Shown here in pieces: positions 1-8,992 of a stretch of 64,000 nucleotides of DNA. Position 1 is the stretch's first letter. Every line of letters starts with the position of its first letter. The position numbers were made by a program, and so were the translations under genes. The notes beneath the pieces are model-generated. The model was given only the letters and a program-made list of their open reading frames with translations. It was not told the origin of the DNA and searched no databases. Source of the stretch: Rhodospirillales bacterium (lineage in GTDB: Bacteria; Pseudomonadota; Alphaproteobacteria; Rhodospirillales; Casp-alpha2); NCBI GenBank assembly GCA_017640505.1, contig JAEPQO010000002.1:186001-250000 (forward strand). The letters are read 5' to 3'.

Positions 1-557
1 TCGTCGCAGATGAGCGTCGTCAGCTTCTTGTCTTCTTCGTCAGCGCCCTGCTCCAGCAACTGCGCGGCACCGCGGATCCCGGAAAGCGGGTTCTTGACCT
101 CGTGCGCCAGCATCGCCGCCATGGCGGTCACCGAACGCGCCGCGCCCATGTGGTTGAGCTGGTGATTGATCTTTTCGGCGATGGAGCGGAGCTGGATCAC
201 GATCGCGACCGCATCCGGTTCCTCGGGGATGCATGATACCTGCACGTCGACCGCGTGCGAGCCGATGCGCGGACTTTCCAGCGTGACATCGTATTCTGCG
301 ACGACGCTGCGGAAACGCCGTGCCTGATTGACGAGGGCCAGGATCGGGCTGTCGGCGGGCATCAGCGCATCGAGCGATTGTCCCTGCAGATATGTCGCGC
401 TGCCCCGGAAAAGCTGCTCCGCCGCCTGGTTGATGCGACGGATCACATTGTCGCCGTCGACGACGACGACGGTGCTGGCGAGCGAATTCAGGACGGCTTC
501 CGCGTCGACGCCGGCGCGCGATGATTTGTCGGCGAGTGCGGTGGTGTTCTCGGCCAT
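1..557 (-). CDS. ntrB: Nitrogen regulation sensor histidine kinase NtrB, C-terminus cut by window edge
   Basis: Cytoplasmic two-component kinase/phosphatase that signals nitrogen status to NtrC. I read 185 codons from the ATG at 557 to the window edge. A PAS-like domain fills roughly residues 20-125. The dimerisation/phosphotransfer helix follows, with the H-box LAHEVKNPLSGI and the phospho-accepting His at residue 152. The ATPase domain lies outside the window. The gene starts 2 bp after dusB on the same strand, the usual dusB-ntrB-ntrC order of alphaproteobacteria, so ntrC is expected just beyond the left edge. Confidence 0.93.
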   Translation of the reverse strand, partial: MAENTTALADKSSRAGVDAEAVLNSLASTVVVVDGDNVIRRINQAAEQLFRGSATYLQGQSLDALMPADSPILALVNQARRFRSVVAEYDVTLESPRIGSHAVDVQVSCIPEEPDAVAIVIQLRSIAEKINHQLNHMGAARSVTAMAAMLAHEVKNPLSGIRGAAQLLEQGADEEDKKLTTLICD

Positions 558-559
558 AT

Positions 560-1585
560 TTACGCCGCGAGCTGGTCGAGGTTGGCGTTGTAGAAGTCCC
601 GGATCAGGGCCTTCACGGCGTCGGGGTCGGTCATCTGATTGACCTGAGAACGAAAATCAGATGAATCACGTAACCCCTTGGAATACCATCCGATATGCTT
701 GCGCGCGATGCGAATGCCGGCGTGGACGCCATAGTGTTCCAGGATGTCTTCGTAGTGTGTCAGCACGGTTTCCATCTGATCTTCCAAAGACGGGTCCGGC
801 AGTTCGCCGCCCTCGCTCAGGAAGTGCTGAACCTGCGCCGGAAACCACGGCCGTCCATAGGTGCCGCGCCCGATCAACACGCCATCGGCGCCGGACTGCG
901 CGAGTGCTTCTTTCGCGTCTTCCAGTGTGTTGATGTCGCCGTTCGCGAACACCGGCAGGCTGACGGCTTCCTTGACGTTGCGGATGAAACGCCAGTCCGC
1001 GTGCCCCTTGTAGAACTGGCAGCGTGTACGGCCATGCACGGCGAGCGCCTGGATGCCGCTTTCCTCGGCGATGCGGGCGAGTTCAGGTGCGTTGCGGGAA
1101 ACGTCGTCCCAGCCCGTCCGCATCTTCAGCGTGACCGGAATCTTGACCGCCTTGACGGTCGCTTCGAGCAACTTGCCAGCGTGCACCAGATCGCGCATCA
1201 GCGCGGACCCGGCGTCGCCGTTGGTCACCTTCTTGACCGGGCAGCCCATGTTGATGTCGATCAGCGCCGCGCCGCGGTCTTCGTTCAGGCGCGCGGCCTC
1301 GGCCATGACATCGGGTTCGCAGCCCGCCAACTGCACCGACATGGGGTGTTCCTCGGCACAGTGCGTTGCCATTTTCATGGTCTTTTTGGCGGCATAGACC
1401 ATGGCCTTGGAGGCGATCATCTCGGACACCACCAGACCCACGCCCCAGCGTTTCACGAGCCGTCGGAACGGCATGTCGGTCACGCCGGACATGGGCGCCA
1501 AAACGACCTGTCCGTCCAGCTGCACCGGACCGATGCTAATCGGTTTCAAATTCGACAATGTTGCACCCCTCCAAGAGTTGCACAC
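560..1585 (-). CDS. dusB: tRNA-dihydrouridine synthase DusB (NifR3)
   Basis: Flavoenzyme that reduces specific uridines in the tRNA D-loop to dihydrouridine using NADPH. The FMN-binding TIM barrel opens with [15 protein letters not shown] (about residues 28-42), and the catalytic Cys lies in NMGCPVKKV (Cys115). Length (341 aa) fits the family. The first ATG gives an unusual N-terminus; a TTG at codon 10 ([10 protein letters not shown]) would give a more typical one, so the start is uncertain. It heads the dusB-ntrB unit, as in nifR3-ntrBC operons. Confidence 0.95.
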   Translation of the reverse strand: MCNSWRGATLSNLKPISIGPVQLDGQVVLAPMSGVTDMPFRRLVKRWGVGLVVSEMIASKAMVYAAKKTMKMATHCAEEHPMSVQLAGCEPDVMAEAARLNEDRGAALIDINMGCPVKKVTNGDAGSALMRDLVHAGKLLEATVKAVKIPVTLKMRTGWDDVSRNAPELARIAEESGIQALAVHGRTRCQFYKGHADWRFIRNVKEAVSLPVFANGDINTLEDAKEALAQSGADGVLIGRGTYGRPWFPAQVQHFLSEGGELPDPSLEDQMETVLTHYEDILEHYGVHAGIRIARKHIGWYSKGLRDSSDFRSQVNQMTDPDAVKALIRDFYNANLDQLAA

Positions 1586-1632
1586 AAATTAGGCATATCC
1601 GGCCAAAATGCAATGATTTTTAGGTGCTTAAA

Positions 1633-2430
1633 TCAGCCCAGGAGGACGTCGGTGACGAACTTCACGCCGGGATAGCCAAGAGTGAGCATCAGGTAGGCTA
1701 AAAGCACGACACGCGCGGCTTTGCGGCCCCGCAGGCCATATTTCGCCTGGGCGAAAAGCAGCAGTCCGATGACGGCGAACGCGGCCAGGGTGAAGATGGT
1801 CTTGTGATCGGGGGTTAAAAGCGCGCCGCCGGCGATCGCATTGAGCACGACACCGCTGACCAGACCGAGACCGAGCACGATCTCGCCGACCAGCAGGAAG
1901 CGCAGCACAAGTCGGTCGCAATCCGTGATCGACGGCAGCACGCCGCCGAGTGTCGGCCGGTCCTTGCGTTTCAGCGCACGTTCCTGGAGGAACGCCGCCC
2001 ACGCGGCAACGGCGGCAAGCGTGGCCAGCCCGTACGTGGTGACGGCAAACGCGATATGCAGCACCAGAAGGCCGGTCGTTGCGCCCGATACAGGTTCGTT
2101 CGGCGCGTGCTGCCAGGCAAAACCGAGGACGGCGAGGACCAGCATGTAACCGCTCAGAAGCGGGGCCAGGCGCCACACGCTCCTGACCAGCACCGAGAAG
2201 ACCAGGAACAGGGCCATGGTGGCGGCGATGGTCACCCAGATCGAGGTCGAGAAGTCGGCCTGCCATGCGTCCTGCGAGCGCACGGCGACGGCACTCGCGG
2301 GGCCGATGCAGGCGAGCGCGCAGACGGTCCAGAACGCGGTATTGCGCGCGAAATGGGTCCGCCACGTCAAAGCGACGGCGGGAACCAGTGAGGCAATCGC
2401 GGTAAGTCCGAACAGCAACCCTGTCTGCAT
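1633..2430 (-). CDS. CcsA/HemX-like cytochrome c assembly membrane protein
   Basis: Integral membrane protein of 265 aa with about eight hydrophobic segments, matching the cytochrome c assembly family (CcsA/HemX/YpjD-like). Relatives help deliver or handle haem, but the tryptophan-rich WWD signature of true CcsA/CcmF is not evident, so I assign the family and not a defined step. The ATG at 2430 (MQTGLLFG) puts the first membrane helix at the N-terminus; an earlier in-frame ATG at 2454 is possible. It lies between dusB and the divergent ispDF. Confidence 0.72.
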   Translation of the reverse strand: MQTGLLFGLTAIASLVPAVALTWRTHFARNTAFWTVCALACIGPASAVAVRSQDAWQADFSTSIWVTIAATMALFLVFSVLVRSVWRLAPLLSGYMLVLAVLGFAWQHAPNEPVSGATTGLLVLHIAFAVTTYGLATLAAVAAWAAFLQERALKRKDRPTLGGVLPSITDCDRLVLRFLLVGEIVLGLGLVSGVVLNAIAGGALLTPDHKTIFTLAAFAVIGLLLFAQAKYGLRGRKAARVVLLAYLMLTLGYPGVKFVTDVLLG

Positions 2431-2580
2431 GCTGCACCATCGCGCCCTGCCCACGTTTTGGCAAGGGGTATGAGAGGGCCGGACAGCCGGGCTTATCGGG
2501 GGTTATCGCTTGGCAATGGCGTTGGCGACGGGTAAAGCTCTACCCCCGAAATTGAACGCCAAACCGAAGGAGCGCACCCG

Positions 2581-3753
2581 ATGCCGGGTACCGCGGTGAT
2601 CATCGTTGCAGCCGGTCGCGGCCACAGGTTCGGCGCGGAAATGCCGAAACAGTTCCTGCGCGCCGGGGGCGCCCCCTTGATCCGCCATGCGGTCGCGGCA
2701 TTCATCTCGCATGCATCCGTTGACGTCGTGCTGCCCGTCATTCATCCGGACGACGCGGAGATCGTCGCCGAGGCGCTGGACGGGCTCGACGTCATGGCGC
2801 CGGTTGCCGGCGGCGCGGCGCGCCAGGACTCTGTCCGCAACGGCCTCGAGGCGCTGGCGAGCATGGCCCCCGACATTGTTCTCGTGCATGACGCCGCACG
2901 TCCCCTCGTCGCCCACGACATGATTGACCGGGTGCTGGAAGGGCTTGGCGCGCACCCGGGTGTCATCCCTGCCCTTCAGGTCGTCGACACGTTGAAGCGC
3001 GCGGATGCCGCGGGCGTGATCGCCGATACGGTATCGCGCGACGGGCTGTGGCGTGCGCAGACCCCGCAGGGCTTCCGTTACGACGCGCTGCTTCAGGCAC
3101 ACCGCGCGGCCGCGGGACAGGAACTGACCGATGATGCCGCCGTGATGGAAGCGGCAGGTCATAAGGTCGGCGTTGTCGCCGGCGACGATGCGAACCTGAA
3201 GGTAACGACCCCGGAAGATCTCGGGAAAGTGGAGAGGATGATGGCGGACAGCACCGGAAAAGCAGGCCACGGCGGGATCAGGGTCGGCAACGGTTTCGAC
3301 GTGCACAAGCTCGGACCGGGCGATCATGTTACGCTTTGCGGCATCGACATCGCACATGATCAGGGACTGATCGGTCATTCCGATGCGGACGTGGCGCTGC
3401 ATGCGCTGTGCGACGCCATATTCGGTGCGCTCGGCGACGGCGACATCGGCAGTCATTTTCCGCCGAGCGACGAACAGTGGCGCGGTGCACCGTCCGACCG
3501 GTTTCTGGCCTACGCGTGCGCGCGGATGCGCGACCGCGGTTTCGAACTCGGCAACGCCGACATCACGATTATCTGTGAGCGGCCGAAAATCGGCCCGCAC
3601 CGCGACGCTATGCGCGCAAGAATAGCGGAAGTGGCATCAACTGAACTTTCGCGTGTTTCCGTCAAGGCGACCACCACCGAGAAACTCGGGTTTACTGGGC
3701 GTGGCGAAGGTATTGCCGCCCAGGCGAGCGTGCTGCTGGTTTCGGAAAATTGA
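2581..3753 (+). CDS. ispDF: Bifunctional IspD/IspF of the MEP isoprenoid pathway
   Basis: The fused enzyme carries CDP-ME synthesis (IspD, about residues 1-225) and MEcPP synthesis (IspF, about 233-390), two non-consecutive MEP steps. IspD shows the nucleotide-binding start [13 protein letters not shown], with Lys23 in PKQF, and VHDAARPLV. IspF shows the metal ligands in GFDVHKL (Asp240, His242) and IGHSDADV. The fusion is common in alphaproteobacteria. The gene is monocistronic here, divergent from the CcsA-like gene, and followed by the receiver-like gene. Confidence 0.96.
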   Translation: MPGTAVIIVAAGRGHRFGAEMPKQFLRAGGAPLIRHAVAAFISHASVDVVLPVIHPDDAEIVAEALDGLDVMAPVAGGAARQDSVRNGLEALASMAPDIVLVHDAARPLVAHDMIDRVLEGLGAHPGVIPALQVVDTLKRADAAGVIADTVSRDGLWRAQTPQGFRYDALLQAHRAAAGQELTDDAAVMEAAGHKVGVVAGDDANLKVTTPEDLGKVERMMADSTGKAGHGGIRVGNGFDVHKLGPGDHVTLCGIDIAHDQGLIGHSDADVALHALCDAIFGALGDGDIGSHFPPSDEQWRGAPSDRFLAYACARMRDRGFELGNADITIICERPKIGPHRDAMRARIAEVASTELSRVSVKATTTEKLGFTGRGEGIAAQASVLLVSEN

Positions 3754-3857
3754 TCACTCTGGTCCGTTGACCCGCACGCGTGATCGGTTACATTTTCATG
3801 CTTTAGGGGTGGGGAGGCAGCCGGACGGCCAATAGCCCTCCGTGGAATGCGCGTCGC

Positions 3858-4781
3858 ATGAATCAGAAACATACCTTCAATCAGGTAGATGTGTTGTTGA
3901 TCGACACCGATCTCAATGCGCGTCAGGGCGTGCGGACCATTCTTTCCAACAACGGCTTTTCCAACGTGACGCTCGGTACCGACCTCGCCAAGGTGCGCGA
4001 TGCCGTGAGCACGCGGATGCCGGACCTGCTGCTGTGCGGCACGGAATTCCCGGACGGAAAAATTACCGACCTGTTGCGCGATATCCGCATGAACAAGATC
4101 GGCAACAACCCTTTCATGCCGATCATTATCCTACTGTCGGAACCGACGCCGGATCTGGTCAAGGGGATCATGGGGGCCGGCGCCGATGACGTGGTGATGA
4201 AGCCGGTTTCGACCAAGGCCCTGCTCGACCGTATCCATACGCAGATTCACCGCCGCAAGCCTTACATCGTACAGGAAGAATATCTCGGACCGGCGCGCAA
4301 GGGCGACGACGTGACGCGTGCCATTGATCCGCCGAACCCGTTGCACGCCAAGGCGACCGGTGGACAGGTCAACTTTCACGAAATTGAACGCGCGATCGAC
4401 AATGCACTGATCGAAGTCCGCGACCGCAAGCTGGAAAACGCCGGCCCCGAGATCGCCGCGATGGTCGGGCGGATCGTGCCGATGCTCGACAACAAGCCGA
4501 AGGTCACCGAGGTTGCGCTTGGCGGTCTGCACATGCTGATCGACATGAACGGCGATCTGATCAGCCGTCTCGCCGGGACCAAATACGATCATGTCTCGGA
4601 ACTGTGCAAGGCGATGGTGACCGTGTCGCAACGCTTGTGTGACAGCACCGGCGGGCCGCCGGATCAGACCCAGGTCAAGCTTCTGAAGCCGTTGTCCCAG
4701 GCCATTCAGGCGGGCTTCGCGGGCGGTATCAACAATGCTGAGACGGCGCGCATGATCGTCGAGCGCATCGGCGTCAAATAA
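3858..4781 (+). CDS. Receiver-domain protein lacking the phospho-acceptor aspartate
   Basis: The N-terminal ~125 residues follow a CheY-like receiver fold: acidic residues at the end of beta-1 (DVLLIDTD, Asp16/Asp18) and the conserved Lys in VMKPVS (Lys115). The position normally occupied by the phosphorylated Asp is Gly61 in LLLCGTEFPDG, four residues before the conserved Pro, so phosphorylation there is not expected. The C-terminal ~180 residues are mostly helical and I do not recognise them. It could act as a constitutive or protein-binding pseudo-receiver. No kinase gene adjoins it. Confidence 0.75.
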   Translation: MNQKHTFNQVDVLLIDTDLNARQGVRTILSNNGFSNVTLGTDLAKVRDAVSTRMPDLLLCGTEFPDGKITDLLRDIRMNKIGNNPFMPIIILLSEPTPDLVKGIMGAGADDVVMKPVSTKALLDRIHTQIHRRKPYIVQEEYLGPARKGDDVTRAIDPPNPLHAKATGGQVNFHEIERAIDNALIEVRDRKLENAGPEIAAMVGRIVPMLDNKPKVTEVALGGLHMLIDMNGDLISRLAGTKYDHVSELCKAMVTVSQRLCDSTGGPPDQTQVKLLKPLSQAIQAGFAGGINNAETARMIVERIGVK

Positions 4782-4799
4782 TATCTGCCGGGGGTCTTT

Positions 4800-5132
4800 T
4801 TAGCCCTCCTCCGTGCCGGTGGTCTCCGCTGCAATCCAGTCGATGAACTGCTGGTTGCCACCGACGATCGGAATGGCTACGACGCACGGGCAGTCGTAGG
4901 AATGTTCCATCTTCACGAGATCGCTGGCGGCATCGACTAGCTCGCGTTCGGTTTTGGCGATCAGTAGTGCCTCGCCGTCTTCCTGTACCGCGCCTTCCCA
5001 GCGGAAAATCGACGTCAGGCCGTCGATGACATTCGCGCACGCGGCGAGGTTTTCGTCGACCAGCGCGCGGCCGATGGCGATGCCTTCCTCGCGGTTCGGG
5101 ACCGTTATGTACAGAATGACCGGATCCGCCAT
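4800..5132 (-). CDS. cutA: Divalent-cation tolerance protein CutA
   Basis: Small (110 aa) trimeric ferredoxin-like protein linked to copper/divalent-metal tolerance; its biochemical role is still unsettled. Family features are the beta-strand ILYITVPNREEGIAIGRALV, the segment LAACANVI, WEGAVQEDGEALLIAKT and the C-terminal CVVAIPIVGGNQQFIDWI. I start at the ATG at 5132 because AAGGAG lies just upstream; the frame stays open further upstream but without family similarity. It converges on the receiver-like gene. Confidence 0.93.
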   Translation of the reverse strand: MADPVILYITVPNREEGIAIGRALVDENLAACANVIDGLTSIFRWEGAVQEDGEALLIAKTERELVDAASDLVKMEHSYDCPCVVAIPIVGGNQQFIDWIAAETTGTEEG

Positions 5133-5247
5133 TTCAATCTCCTTCGCCAATCTCGTTCTTTGACGCGCGGGCAAAGTAACGTACCATGAACGTCTGACCA
5201 AGTAATGACGGCAGGAAACAACGCCGCACTTGGCGGGAGGTGGAGAA

Positions 5248-5562
5248 ATGAGCAACGCGGATGGCGGCGCGGTGCCGTCGCTCAGTGCCGAGACCGGCAA
5301 CGAGGGCAAACGGACGCCGCAGCCCAACGATACACAACTCCGCTGGTTGCAGCGCGGGCTGGAACAGCCGGGCGGCAAGCTGCCCCTGTTCGACCGCATC
5401 GGCCAGAAGGTTAGCGAACAGACGGTCCGCAGCTGCATTCGTCACGGTTGGGCAGAGCCCTGGTTCAACAACCCGATCAAACCCGACTGGCTGGTATGCC
5501 GCTTGACGGAAAGCGGGCGCGACATCGCTGCGGCGTCGCCGACGGTGGCGGACGACGACTGA
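5248..5562 (+). CDS. Small conserved hypothetical protein (possible winged-helix fold)
   Basis: A 104-aa protein I cannot assign. The ATG at 5248 is preceded by a near-perfect GGAGGTGGAG ribosome-binding site, so it is probably real. The central part (about residues 35-90: WLQRGLEQPGGKLPLFD, then TVRSCIRHGWAEPWF and WLVCRLTESGR) looks like a short helix-turn-helix/wing arrangement, only suggestive of a DNA-binding fold. The ends are low-complexity and acidic. It sits 21 bp upstream of the [2Fe-2S] protein and may be cotranscribed with it. Confidence 0.6.
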   Translation: MSNADGGAVPSLSAETGNEGKRTPQPNDTQLRWLQRGLEQPGGKLPLFDRIGQKVSEQTVRSCIRHGWAEPWFNNPIKPDWLVCRLTESGRDIAAASPTVADDD

Positions 5563-5583
5563 TCGGCCGCGGTACAGATTGAC

Positions 5584-5925
5584 ATGAACCAGCAGGATCC
5601 GGCCCCGCCGGTAATCAAATCGGTGCTGATCTGCATCAACAGGCGGTATCACGCCGATCAGCCGTCATGCGCGCAGCGTGGCTCGCTCGCACTGGCGGAT
5701 GCGTTGGAGGACGGCGTGCGCGAGCGCAAAATCGACGTCGAGGTCGAGCGCATCAAGTGCCTCGGCCAGTGTACCAAGGGGCCGACGGTCCGTTTCGCGC
5801 CGGGCGGCCGTTTCAGCTTGGGGACGTCGATCGACGACGTGCCGGACTTGCTGGACGAACTGGAAAGCCTTTGTGGCGTGCGCGACGACGATGACGGACC
5901 GCCGCTTCACCTTCTCGGTTCCTAA
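5584..5925 (+). CDS. Thioredoxin-like [2Fe-2S] ferredoxin domain protein
   Basis: A 113-aa protein with the cysteine spacing of thioredoxin-like [2Fe-2S] proteins (COG3411-type): Cys in VLICINRR and PSCAQRGS, then KCLGQC followed by KGPTVRFAPGG. These proteins carry an electron-transfer cluster; their partners vary and none is visible here. The acidic tail (RDDDDGPP) is unusual but not diagnostic. It probably shares a transcript with the preceding small gene. Confidence 0.8.
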   Translation: MNQQDPAPPVIKSVLICINRRYHADQPSCAQRGSLALADALEDGVRERKIDVEVERIKCLGQCTKGPTVRFAPGGRFSLGTSIDDVPDLLDELESLCGVRDDDDGPPLHLLGS

Positions 5926-6236
5926 AATTTGAAGCATTTTTTCGGAAAATTGGCTGCACTGTGACACACGTCACAGGCGATGCGGGAAACGCCTGCCATA
6001 GTTTCTCTCGTAAGGATGGATTTCTTCACAGAATCCTCCCTTCCCTCAAGAGCACAAACTTTGGCCGGGTCTTCGGATCCGGCCATTCTCTTTTGTCGGC
6101 AATGCGACCGGCGAATGGATTTCACCCGCTCGTGGTGAAGCTTTTATTAAGAGCTTTTCTTCATCATCCGTAGAACGCGATTCGCCGATGCCATGCGGCG
6201 AACAAATGTTGAATAAAAGTACGGAAAATCAGTTAG
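5926..6236. other. 311-bp intergenic region with operator-like and hairpin elements
   Basis: The only stretch over 300 bp without a gene. It holds a perfect TGTGA-N6-TCACA palindrome (5960-5975) and a GGCCGG/CCGGCC inverted repeat (6063-6084) followed by a T-rich run that could be a terminator or attenuator. Its 3' part is AT-rich and leads into the PAS_5 gene. I see no convincing small open frame in it. Confidence 0.6.
5960..5975. promoter_or_regulatory. Perfect CRP/FNR-superfamily-like palindrome
   Basis: TGTGACACACGTCACA fits the E. coli CRP consensus half-sites TGTGA and TCACA with a 6-bp spacer exactly. It lies 262 bp before the PAS_5 gene and 34 bp after the [2Fe-2S] gene. Alphaproteobacterial CRP-type regulators vary in specificity, so the actual binder is unknown. 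Confidence 0.5.
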
Positions 6237-6788
6237 ATGAAGATTCTATCAGCGAGCAAGAACTGCAAACTCATAGATCCGGAAACGCCGATTTCACCGG
6301 CGTTCCGCGAATGCGTCGATGTCTGGTACGACCTTCGGGACGGCGCCGAGCAGCCGGTCTGGCGGATCGATCATCTGATGATGTTTCCGCCGCCGCTGGT
6401 GCCCTATGCCAATGTTACACGCTGGGAACCGGCCATAAGCGATCATCGTTTCATATTCTGGGGCAGCGGCCGCACGGACATGATGAACTTCAATTACACG
6501 TCGCGTCCGCTGAAAGAGCTTCAGCCGGCGGTTTATGCCGATCTCGTTCGTTCGGAGCTGGTTGAGGTTCTTGCCGCCGGTGTGCCCATGAAGTCGACCG
6601 CCAAGGTGCGGCTCAGCGATGGGACGACGACCAAGGTGGACAAGGTCCGACTGCCGTTCCGCGATGGCGAGGGCGAATTGACGACGGTCCTGTCGTTCGA
6701 CGACGTAGAGCAGTTCCTGAAGCGCTACTACCTGTCCTGGGCCCGCCCGATGAGCGGGGAGCGGCAAAACGAAAAGGTTGAGGGCTAA
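6237..6788 (+). CDS. PAS_5-family single-domain protein
   Basis: A 183-aa protein of the PAS_5 family (alphaproteobacterial PAS-fold proteins with no output domain). It begins with a segment around PAFRECVDVWYDLR, continues with MMFPPPLVPYANVTRWEP and FIFWGSGRTDMMNFNYTSRPL, and ends with strands around DKVRLPFRDGEGELTTVLSF. The function is unknown; related proteins may sense a ligand or act as partners. The CRP-like palindrome upstream is the only regulatory hint. It is followed closely by the opposed tRNA-Pro. Confidence 0.78.
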   Translation: MKILSASKNCKLIDPETPISPAFRECVDVWYDLRDGAEQPVWRIDHLMMFPPPLVPYANVTRWEPAISDHRFIFWGSGRTDMMNFNYTSRPLKELQPAVYADLVRSELVEVLAAGVPMKSTAKVRLSDGTTTKVDKVRLPFRDGEGELTTVLSFDDVEQFLKRYYLSWARPMSGERQNEKVEG

Positions 6789-6797
6789 AGGAAGAAG

Positions 6798-6874
6798 TGG
6801 TCGGGAAGACAGGATTCGAACCTGCGACCCCTGCGCCCCCAGCACAGTGCTCTACCAGGCTGAGCTACTTCCCG
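6798..6874 (-). tRNA. tRNA-Pro (anticodon GGG)
   Basis: A 77-nt cloverleaf with encoded CCA. Acceptor strands CGGGAAG and CTTCCCG pair fully, the discriminator is A, the anticodon stem CTGTG/CGCAG encloses loop CTGGGGG (anticodon GGG), and the T-arm contains GGTTCGAATCC. A promoter-like sequence lies upstream (6919-6947). Confidence 0.97.
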
Positions 6875-6918
6875 ACCGGTGCGCGCCGCCTGTTCGTCAG
6901 GGGAACGACGCCCGGCGG

Positions 6919-6947
6919 AATATAGTCGTCACGTCCCGGTGGTACAA
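6919..6947 (-). promoter_or_regulatory. Candidate sigma-70 promoter for tRNA-Pro
   Basis: On the minus strand, TTGTAC and TATATT are separated by exactly 17 bp, giving a leader of about 40 nt before the tRNA. It sits in the gap after the MerR gene, which would otherwise read through into the tRNA. Confidence 0.5.
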
Positions 6948-6988
6948 CAAAAAGAGATGGATTAACGGCCGTTCGCGAGGGCGCAGGG

Positions 6989-7474
6989 TTACGATGCGCT
7001 TTGCGCCAGCTGATCGCGCAGGCCCTTGAGGTCGTTGACGATTTCGACGAGCTCCTCACGTACCGACCTGTCGGCCAGCGCCGACGAATTATCCGATACC
7101 GGCTGCGTTGCCGGGGCAATGTCCTGTTCGGTGGCGGACGTCCCCTCGCCCAGCGGGATCTTGGCTTCGTCTTCGTTGACGAAGTTGCGCACGCTGCCGC
7201 TCTGGCGCAGCAGTTTCTGGACACCCTTGATGGTGTAGCCGTCGACGTAGAGCAGATCCCGGATGCGCCGCAGAAGCTGGAGGTCGTCCGGCCGGTAATA
7301 GCGCCGTCCGCCGCCGCGTTTCATCGGTTTGACCTGCGGGAACTTGGTTTCCCAAAAGCGAAGGACATGCTGCGGCAGATCAAGCTCCGCCGCCACCTCG
7401 CTGATGGTGCGAAAGGCGCTGGCTGATTTTTCCGCCTTGTCCGCAGCGCGGTCGTCTGGCGAGCTATCGCTCAT
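6989..7474 (-). CDS. MerR-family transcriptional regulator (IHF-linked)
   Basis: A 161-aa DNA-binding protein. The MerR helix-turn-helix and wing occupy about residues 22-90 ([20 protein letters not shown], then [15 protein letters not shown] and [10 protein letters not shown]). The C-terminus is acidic and lacks the metal-binding cysteines of mercury/copper sensors. This MerR type is regularly found next to ihfA in alphaproteobacteria; its target is unknown to me. It ends the rpmF-plsX-fabH-ihfA run, 11 bp after ihfA. Confidence 0.88.
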   Translation of the reverse strand: MSDSSPDDRAADKAEKSASAFRTISEVAAELDLPQHVLRFWETKFPQVKPMKRGGGRRYYRPDDLQLLRRIRDLLYVDGYTIKGVQKLLRQSGSVRNFVNEDEAKIPLGEGTSATEQDIAPATQPVSDNSSALADRSVREELVEIVNDLKGLRDQLAQSAS

Positions 7475-7485
7475 CGGAGACCTTC

Positions 7486-7806
7486 TTAAATATCGGGAAC
7501 TTCGCTTGGTTTACGAATTTCGTTGATGCGGCTTTTGAGAACCTGCGAGGGCCGGAATACCAGCACCTTGCGCGGCAGGATCGGAACCTCTTCTCCGGTC
7601 TTCGGATTGCGGCCGATCCGTTGGCCTTTTTCACGAACCGAGAAACTGCCGAACGACGACACCTTCACGGTTTCACCCTTGATCAGCGCATCGGCCATAT
7701 ATTCCAGAACGCTTTCCAAAAGGTCGGCGGACTCGTTGCGGGATAACCCGATTTCTTGATAGACGGCTTCGCCCAGATCAGCTCGCGTTACGGTCTTGCC
7801 CGTCAT
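7486..7806 (-). CDS. ihfA: Integration host factor alpha subunit
   Basis: DNA-bending nucleoid protein acting as a heterodimer with IhfB. The 106-aa protein has the HU/IHF fold with the DNA-arm signature [20 protein letters not shown]. The N-terminal [18 protein letters not shown] and [20 protein letters not shown] are typical of IhfA. It follows fabH after 183 bp and precedes the MerR gene. Confidence 0.96.
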   Translation of the reverse strand: MTGKTVTRADLGEAVYQEIGLSRNESADLLESVLEYMADALIKGETVKVSSFGSFSVREKGQRIGRNPKTGEEVPILPRKVLVFRPSQVLKSRINEIRKPSEVPDI

Positions 7807-7989
7807 AGCAACGCAGCCTCCCCCTTGTTGTCATTTCCGAAAGGGTATCCTTGACCGGGAAATCCGTCAATATCAAAGGGATGGCGGATTTTATCGGTTA
7901 GTGGTGTGGTGGCATCCAGGACACAATAAATTGCGTGGGATTCCATATCCCAATGGTCGCGGCGGGAAAAAAAATTGAGAAGTGGCCGG

Positions 7990-8991
7990 TTACCAGCGAA
8001 CCAGACCGGCGCCCCAGGTCAAACCGCCGCCCATCGCCTCCAGGAGAACCAGGTCGCCGCGCTGAATTCGACCGTCCTTGACGGCGGTGTCGAGCGCCAG
8101 CGGGATCGATGCCGCCGACGTGTTGGCGTGCTTTTCGACCGTCAGAACCACATGGTCCTCGCTCATGCCGAGCTTCTTGGCCGTGGAATCGATGATGCGC
8201 TTGTTGGCCTGATGCGGCACCAGCCAGTCGATATCGCTGCGCTCGAGGCCGTTTGCTTCCAGCGCCTCGTCGACGATCGACGCCAGGTTGGTCACGGCGT
8301 GGCGGAACACTTCGCGGCCGTTCATGCGCACGTGGCCGACCGTCTGCGTCGTCGACGGCCCGCCGTCGACATATAGAATGTCGTAGTTGGAACCGTCGGA
8401 ATGAATATGTGTCGACAGCACGCCGCGGCCCGAATTGTGGCCCTTGCCGTTGCCGCCGGACGATTCCGTTTCCTCGTCCGAGGCACGCATCACGATGGCG
8501 CCCGCGCCGTCACCAAAGAGAACGCAGGTCGAGCGGTCGTTCCAGTCGAGAATACGGGAGAAAGTTTCGGCGCCGATAAGCAGCGCCGTTTTTGCCTGTC
8601 CGCATTTGATGAAGTTGTCTGCGACGGCAAGCCCATAGACGAAACCCGAGCAGACGGCCTGCACGTCGAACGCGGCGCCGTTGGACATGCCGAGGTGGTG
8701 TTGCACCTTGGCGGCTGTCGACGGAAAGGTGTTGTCCGGTGTCGTCGTCGCGCAGATCACGAGGTCGAGTTCGTCGGCCTCTACGCCGGCATGTTCCAGG
8801 GCCCGCTTCGCGGCGTGTACGGCGAGATCGGACGTAAACTCCCCTTCCGCCGCGATATACCGCTGGCCGATGCCGCTTCTGGAGCGGATCCATTCGTCGG
8901 ATGTATCCACTGTTTTGGCGAGTTCATCGTTTGTGACGCAGCGTTCCGGCAGATAAGAGCCGCAGCCGAGAATTTCCGAACGTATTTTCAT
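7990..8991 (-). CDS. fabH: Beta-ketoacyl-ACP synthase III FabH
   Basis: Starts fatty-acid synthesis by condensing an acyl-CoA primer with malonyl-ACP. The catalytic triad is visible: Cys114 in AVCSGF, His in PHQANKR, Asn in KHANTSAAS. The ATG at 8991 ([15 protein letters not shown]) fits the family start; the frame is open further upstream but overlaps plsX. Length 333 aa is typical, although residues around 215-230 ([14 protein letters not shown]) form a polar insert. The start codon follows the plsX stop by 1 bp, so the two are translationally linked. Confidence 0.97.
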   Translation of the reverse strand: MKIRSEILGCGSYLPERCVTNDELAKTVDTSDEWIRSRSGIGQRYIAAEGEFTSDLAVHAAKRALEHAGVEADELDLVICATTTPDNTFPSTAAKVQHHLGMSNGAAFDVQAVCSGFVYGLAVADNFIKCGQAKTALLIGAETFSRILDWNDRSTCVLFGDGAGAIVMRASDEETESSGGNGKGHNSGRGVLSTHIHSDGSNYDILYVDGGPSTTQTVGHVRMNGREVFRHAVTNLASIVDEALEANGLERSDIDWLVPHQANKRIIDSTAKKLGMSEDHVVLTVEKHANTSAASIPLALDTAVKDGRIQRGDLVLLEAMGGGLTWGAGLVRW

Positions 8992-8992
8992 A

